Below are positions 58,540-64,000 of a DNA stretch of 64,000 bases, in pieces. Position 1 is the first letter of the stretch. Each line of letters opens with the position of its first letter. The notes under the pieces are model-generated. The model was not told the DNA's origin, searched no databases, and saw only the letters and a program-made list of their open reading frames with translations. The translations under genes were made by a program, and so were the position numbers. Origin of the DNA: Galerina marginata (Eukaryota; Basidiomycota; Agaricomycetes; Agaricales; Galerinaceae); assembly GCA_023014335.1 (NCBI GenBank), contig JAECYW010000020.1, forward strand, positions 434,001 through 498,000, in the 5' to 3' direction.

Positions 58540-61311
58540 ACGTAAAGTGACTGGCGGTGCGGGCCAACGCTGCGCGCGGCATGTACGAGACCCCAGGTGG
58601 GGACCGTAAGTCTGGACTCTGAAGCCTGAGCGCGTAGCTAAAGGTGATGAAATTTTGGGTTTTATTGAGAAAGTCAACACTTTTAACCAGGGCTACGTCA
58701 TATGCATGACCCTCACATACATTGTGATAGGCTTCAAAGTAAGAACTTTGACTGAATAGGCGTTAGCGCTGACTGCATCGACGATCAGACTTTAGAAGTC
58801 GACCGCTTTTCTTGCGATTCGAAAAAAACTGTTGATGGCTTACTGGTGTTTCTCCGTAGAATAGATCTGTGGCAAATGCATCCAATTTTGGTTAGGCAAG
58901 GTTTACGAAAGAGAGCAGTGCATCGACTCTAATAATTCGGATGTTGACGCCGATACTGTCGCTAGAATTGTACTCAAATACATCTTTGGATCGCCCGCTA
59001 TGACGTCGCATTTAGGATGAGAGCAAGTGTGACGTCAAGAATACAACCATTCTCTGATTTGTTTCCGAGGTTTCCCTGATGATTTTGATGTCGTTTGATG
59101 CCTACTCCTGAAGTTGGCTCAGCCACGACCCGAAGTCCATACCTCCACGCTGGAAAGAAGGCAAGCATCAACTCGACGACAAATTGAAGATTATTTACTT
59201 ACTCGAGTATGTATCGCGAAAGCTCCTTAATTGTCGTTGAACTGGGCGATTGCGACTACGGAGCGTCGAGAGTCGGCGGTTTGGATGCCTAGTCCACATG
59301 CGAAGGGAGAACGTGCTAGTTACGAGGTAAGTTACCGTAAGTACAAGTTTTCGAGTTTTAAACAAACTATTACTGACCTATGGCAGCCGCTATACCTTGG
59401 ATTTTCCTGTACGGCGCTTCGACAGCATATCTGAACCCGTCAAGGCAATATGACGAAGAACGCGAAACGGGGGAGGCTGAGGTTGGGCACCGTTGGGGGG
59501 GATCTGAAGAGTCAGTGACTCAGAGTCAGATGATTTTTGCGCGGCCCAAACCTAAGCCGAGCCGGAAATTGATCAGATCAACAGCCGTCAACAATGTTGA
59601 TCTTGACTAGCTTGACTCCTAACCACCATCTGCCTGCATTTTTCATCCATCCCGCTGCTCCAGACGGTAGGAATCTTCAAGGTAACCTTTTAATTATTTT
59701 GTATCTCTTTGCTGTCTGCTTATTTTGATTTAGGTGCAGTCACCATACAATCCGACATGATTGAACCGTTAAACAATGGCGCATGTCACGAGCCTCCTCT
59801 CCATGCTGGGTGTGGACCGACGTTCTGACGGGTAAGGATGGGGAAGGGGACCATGATGCGATACAGGGAAACTCTAGGTGAGAAATAGGACAAGGTGTGT
59901 CGCGAAAACGAATTGATAACTTTGTTTTCTACCCCTGACCTATCTATTCTACCCGTAGCTCATCCACCGCACCTCCACTGCTGCCTCTACGCTCATGCCC
60001 TACGTCTACCTCCTTACCACCTGCCTAGCCGCTGCCTCACCTTTGCTTTGTCAGGGCTGCTGTTGCCTTTCCCCCTGTCACCTGTGTATATAGCGCATAG
60101 GTTAGATCTCGTTTATTGCTTACACATACATTGAACAAGAATAAGTCATACGTAATCTAGCACCAATTCGCCTTTCAGATAAGTAGAAATTGAGTCGGCG
60201 CACCATAACAGCGTACGGCCGAAGGTAAAGTTACCCAATGGCAACGGTGTTGCCACTGCCATGCCGTTCCGCGCGAAAAAAAACTTAACGGTACAGGACG
60301 GCATAAAACGGCATACTAAAAATTTCCTGCCGCCGAATACGGCTGTAGAGTCGGCGTAGACTACTACATTCATCTGGTAATTATGGTGTTTACAGTAGTG
60401 TAGCCTTACCAACGCCTGACCATTGTCGAGGCTTATGGTACGATAACTAAGTACACATCGGGCTTTAAAATTCAACCGCGGTAAGCCATGGCCTGGCGAA
60501 TGACTTGGACTGGTTAAATTTGACCACTGAATTTTATCTCAGCTAATAAACGGACATGTCTTTAGGCCACATATCAGTATTTGACTAAACAACTCTTATT
60601 GTAAGATATATAACTCTTAAACGTCTCAGAAAGTACACAGATGATGCTAAGATAATTATTTGCATTGAAAAAACTCGAAATCTAAATGTCTACCGTTGGA
60701 CTTGCGAGGCCCGTTTTCGAAAACGGGCCTCACAGCACGACCGAGAAATCACATGATTATTTTCCCATCTACTATCCCTCCTTCCTAATCGGGGGCAAAA
60801 CTACAGGTACCGTGAGAACGAAACTGGATCCTGGGGTAAAAGAACGAAACCCTTTGGGTCTCGTAAATACACTCCTTGCCAACAAATATGTCACGGTGTT
60901 ACCGTCTAACAACTTGCTAGCCAATTAAACATATGTTACATACTTAAGAGTCAGCCGTTCAGACCATTTCGATATAACCTTAAACTCTAGAACCACACAA
61001 TCTCTTCATAGCAGATAGTCGACTATTGCCTCAGTAAACCTCAATTTTTGCTAGTACAAGACTGTCCTGGTATTTTTGATTCAGTCAATATGTAAAGCAG
61101 TTACACTCTGCTCATTCAGCCGCCCGCAACGGCTTAAGAGTCGGTCTACCGGCGGCCCTTTTCGAGGTATCTTTTGCACCAGAGTTCCGTTCGGTCATCA
61201 AAATTCTTCCATTTCCGTAACTGTATATACAAATATTGTCCTACGTTCCCATACAACTAGGGCGGATGATGGGAAAAAGGATATCGCCTCGATTTATTTT
61301 ATACACGACCT
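58540..61311. other. Long intergenic region with one perfect palindrome
   Basis: About 2.8 kb without a recognised gene. The open frames, such as 60146-60475 minus (109 codons) and 60686-60928 plus, have no family and no splice support. The palindrome at 60706-60731 is listed separately. Confidence 0.4.
60706..60731. repeat. Perfect 26-bp palindrome
   Basis: GAGGCCCGTTTT, CG-centred, is followed at once by its exact complement in reverse, so the 26 bases read the same on both strands. It lies in the gene-free stretch upstream (on the plus strand) of the pectate lyase end. Function unknown; it could be a hairpin, a binding site or the junction of two inverted fragments. Confidence 0.7.
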
Positions 61312-62645
61312 CAGAAAGACAAGGTCTGGCCGGCGCTTGACACCACAGAGGAACGCACACTTCCGACAGCGGTAAGCTTGTAGGAGTATGGGGCACTTGT
61401 GAATGAGCCGGTCGGCGCAGCGTTGGAAGCACCGCCGAAATCGTTCCCGCGGGCAACTGCGAAGCCTCCGTCGGTGGAGTAAAGGGGCTTGGTGGTGCCG
61501 GTCCAGACGTTGTTTTCGACAAGAAGTTGAGCACCTAATTATAATTAGAGTCAGTTGCGTATCGTTTAGACGAAAAACACTGTCATTTACCATCGCGAGT
61601 GTTAATTCCGTCGCTGTTGTTGTCGAAAACATTGTTGAAAATATGACCATGCCCGAAACGGAAGGATGGTGTGCGCGAGTTCAGGTTGGTCCAGTAGTTG
61701 TTGGCATAAGTTACAGTGATCTTGGTATCTTCAGCACCATTGCTGTCTGAGTGGCCAACGAGCGATGCCTTCCAGTGGTTAGAGAGTTTGGAGCCAGTAA
61801 CAGTGATGCCTGTGCATCCATGGGTGATGTCCAAGAGTCCATCGTAGCTATAAAATGCGATGTCAGTGCCGACTGAACACCGAAGAAATCTTCAGGAGGT
61901 GTCACTCACAAATCCTAAAAATATGAATTGATTTAGCACCGAAAACCTGCCCCGTAGTTATGGATATAAACTTACCTTGTCGTGGTCTCGATCACTGGAG
62001 AGGTCGACGTGGTCAACCCATACTTGAGTAGCCGCCTGAATCCCAATGGCATCTCCAGCTGAAGCCAGAACTTTGGAAATCTTGACATTGCGTATAATGA
62101 CGTTGGAAACATCAATAACCCTGAGGCCAACTCCAACAAGAGCTACCAATAAAAGTCGGCCAATATGTTCAAAAAGCGTCTGCGAAACTGCTTACAAGAT
62201 CCCGATTTTCCAATAACTGATGTGTTCGGTCCAACCTTTACGACTGTGTTGCCAGAGATTGTGCCTATACCAAGAAATACACCTTAAGAGTCAATAGAAC
62301 CTAGGAAAGGGGACTACAAACCAGAAATCAGCACGACCTTTTTAGCGGTGCCGGCAACGGCGGCGGTCAATGCAGCCAGTGTGGTGACTGTTGTGGTGGT
62401 ACCTCCTGAGCCTCCGGTAGTACTAAACTGATGTTAACAAAGAGGTTGCATCATGAAATACGAGCATTTACCCTCCGTTTAAGGTGGCGTAACCTAGTGT
62501 GGCGACATCGGACGTCGAGGCTCTTTTAACGAGGCCAGGCGCGCCCTGCGAAGGAAGGTCAACAACGTCCATACGCGGGTCAGTAAGGACTTACAGAAAC
62601 GGCTTGAATCGCTGTCAGGAGGAGGAAAGAAATAATCCACTTCAT
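61312..62645 (-). CDS. Secreted pectate lyase, polysaccharide lyase family 1
   Basis: Cleaves de-esterified pectin by beta-elimination outside the cell. The start is at 62645: MKWIISFLLLTAIQAVS is a signal peptide, followed in the next exon by LVKRAS, a Kex2-type cut site. The parallel beta-helix core shows WVDHVDLSSDRDHDK and DGLLDITHG (calcium-binding Asp cluster), HWKASLVGHSD, then NSRTPSFRFGHGHIFNN, which holds the catalytic Arg region (RxPxxR), and NNVFDNNSDGINTR. It ends with SAGQTLSF and TGA at 61312-61314. About seven exons. The fit is to PL1 pectate lyases rather than pectin lyases, because of the WxDH and RFG motifs. No lesion seen. Confidence 0.92.
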
Positions 62646-62714
62646 AGTTGCTTGTGAAAGAAAGGTGTTGACGCTTCAAAGGCAATGTCTGTAATGAACG
62701 GATCTCGCAACGCT

Positions 62715-62722
62715 CTTTTATA
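62715..62722 (-). promoter_or_regulatory. TATA box of the pectate lyase gene
   Basis: TATAAAAG on the minus strand, 70 bases upstream of the ATG at 62645: a perfect TATA match at a normal distance. Confidence 0.65.
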
Positions 62723-64000
62723 TCTGGAAAACGCGAAAAAAATTAGGAAATACCTATACTTCAGCGGCCCACCACGGCCCGCTAAGAAATCTTCACCGTT
62801 CTATGCAATGGATGTTCTCAAGCATACCAAGACCAACGACGCATATCCTGCAACAAAGAAGGAGACTGTTAGTGAGTCGGAGAAATGCTCAGCACCACTT
62901 TCGCTCACCTCCAGGTCAACCTGCGAGAGCGGGCCGCCTGCCAACCGAGGCTTCTTCCCTTGGCGTCTACAACTGAATGCTTAAATCCCAAAATAGAACA
63001 CGGAGGGCGTCACTCGTACTGGCCTCGCGTGAATTGGTGGATCAACCAATCATATGTGCATTCGGCCTCACTCTTTATGCGCGGGACATCTGAGGCCACC
63101 TGAGGGCAAACGTGACCTAAATTGACGCAAATTAAGTTCACAGGTTAGGTGTTCGCGACATGGCTTAAATTCGGTACATGTCAATCGAATCGCGACTGGA
63201 GCTACCGGCGACCTCTGAAGTCATAGCATATTGTCGTCCTGGCTCCGGTAAGAGCACAAACACCGGGCCGCCTTTGATCGAGATTTGGTAGTTTGTGTAA
63301 AGCGAACACCACTGAGATGGAGACACATGAGGGAGAAACTCTGCTGAATCGTCGGCATCAGCGCAATAAGATCACGACAACAGAGCGAGTCACCTGCTTT
63401 AGTTCATTCCTCTGCTGTCGATCCGCTTCAATGCTAAAAGCTCGGGACGTCGTCTGTCTATTGAACATAAGTAAAGATCTCGAGGAATGTCAATTTGACT
63501 TTTGCGCTTCATTGGCGCAGTGATTTCTGCGATTGCGTAGTGGGTTACTCCGTTTAGAAGCTCGTGTCGTGCTGAAGATACGGCGCCAAGACGACAGCTG
63601 TAAAAAAACCTATTCTTTGAGGTCTTCGGGTCTATACGTTGTCCCATAATCCTGTGATCCGTGAGTTGGAATGACATAATTCACGGGCTTTCATGTCGTC
63701 ATCTTTCGTTCGCTCTATGGGGTCCTGTGGTATGTCCCACGAGGAGAAGGAAAGGACAAGAGCTTGTAAAATTGCACCACACATCCGCCTGCTCCGAGTC
63801 GTAGACCCATTGACGCTGTGGGGTTTCTTCCAGTGATACTGTAATTACGACTTGAATTTCCAACACTGGCTGTGACCAAAAGTTCGTCGAAGATCGCGAG
63901 ATCTTATATTCTGGACTACTCGCCGAGTTTGATAAATTTCAGACGACTTATGGGCGTGTTTCGGCCATTCTCACTCGAGGGCATGATCGAGTTCATTGGG
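62723..64000. other. Right flank, no gene recognised
   Basis: The left part is the pectate lyase upstream region. The frame at 63399-63677 (minus) has no family signature. A gene may begin beyond the window. Confidence 0.4.

Noticed and set aside
60146..60475. 109-codon minus-strand frame
   Set aside because: No family motif and no conservation evidence in the window.
1..64000. CRISPR arrays, bacterial operons, rRNA genes
   Set aside because: The window is eukaryotic with spliced genes; no regularly spaced repeats or rRNA-like sequence were seen.

Overview
The window looks like chromosomal DNA of a mushroom-forming basidiomycete (Agaricomycetes). Genes are broken by many short GT-AG introns of about 45-65 bp. 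The NACHT and NB-ARC/TPR receptors, the Cys-rich PLAC8 protein, the BTB protein with a short divergent POZ domain and the two-finger C2H2 factor are all of the type found in that group, and the LTR element is a fungal chromovirus. All gene models below were spliced by eye; those described as closing in frame were checked by exon-length arithmetic.

Left part (1-38.7 kb) is an expanding NLR-type receptor region. It holds the 3' end of one NB-ARC/TPR gene (3-1646), a tandem pair of NACHT genes (6017-15694 and 18430-21103) lying in a duplicated unit of about 5.4 kb, a second NB-ARC/TPR gene (26847-30024), a decayed 3' fragment of another (25824-26045) and a third full-length one on the minus strand (35528-38699). 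Between them sits a tandem pair of genes for a small secreted protein (22245-23013 and 24444-25233); one copy is decaying. Three transposable elements mark this region: a TA-flanked mariner-type MITE (1794-2371), a MITE with an 8-bp target duplication and seven internal repeats (5270-5910), and a 7,000-bp Ty3/gypsy chromovirus with two 404-bp LTRs that match on reading (6768-13767). The chromovirus splits NACHT copy A just after its Walker B motif. Removing the two insertions restores the same exon lengths as in copy B, so the knock-out looks recent.

The chromovirus shows an unusually legible replication layout: a Tf1-like self-priming site, a slippery heptamer with a stem-loop between gag and pol, a chromodomain, and an extra open frame with a CCHC knuckle behind pol. 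It also carries an in-frame TGA in the integrase and two Asp-to-Asn changes in RNase H. All three look like CpG deamination, although the LTRs do not differ.

The right part (31.3-64 kb) is mostly ordinary housekeeping and nutrition genes: GH3 glycosidase (31283-34695), GH28 polygalacturonase (40362-42411), short-chain dehydrogenase (42923-44161, minus), HDHD2-like HAD phosphatase (46127-47287), C2H2 factor (51253-53456), alpha/beta hydrolase (54697-56055, minus), PLAC8 (56533-57213), BTB (57557-58539) and PL1 pectate lyase (61312-62645, minus). GH28 and PL1 both degrade pectin and, with GH3, suggest a fungus that feeds on plant cell walls. Long stretches between these genes hold nothing I could recognise.
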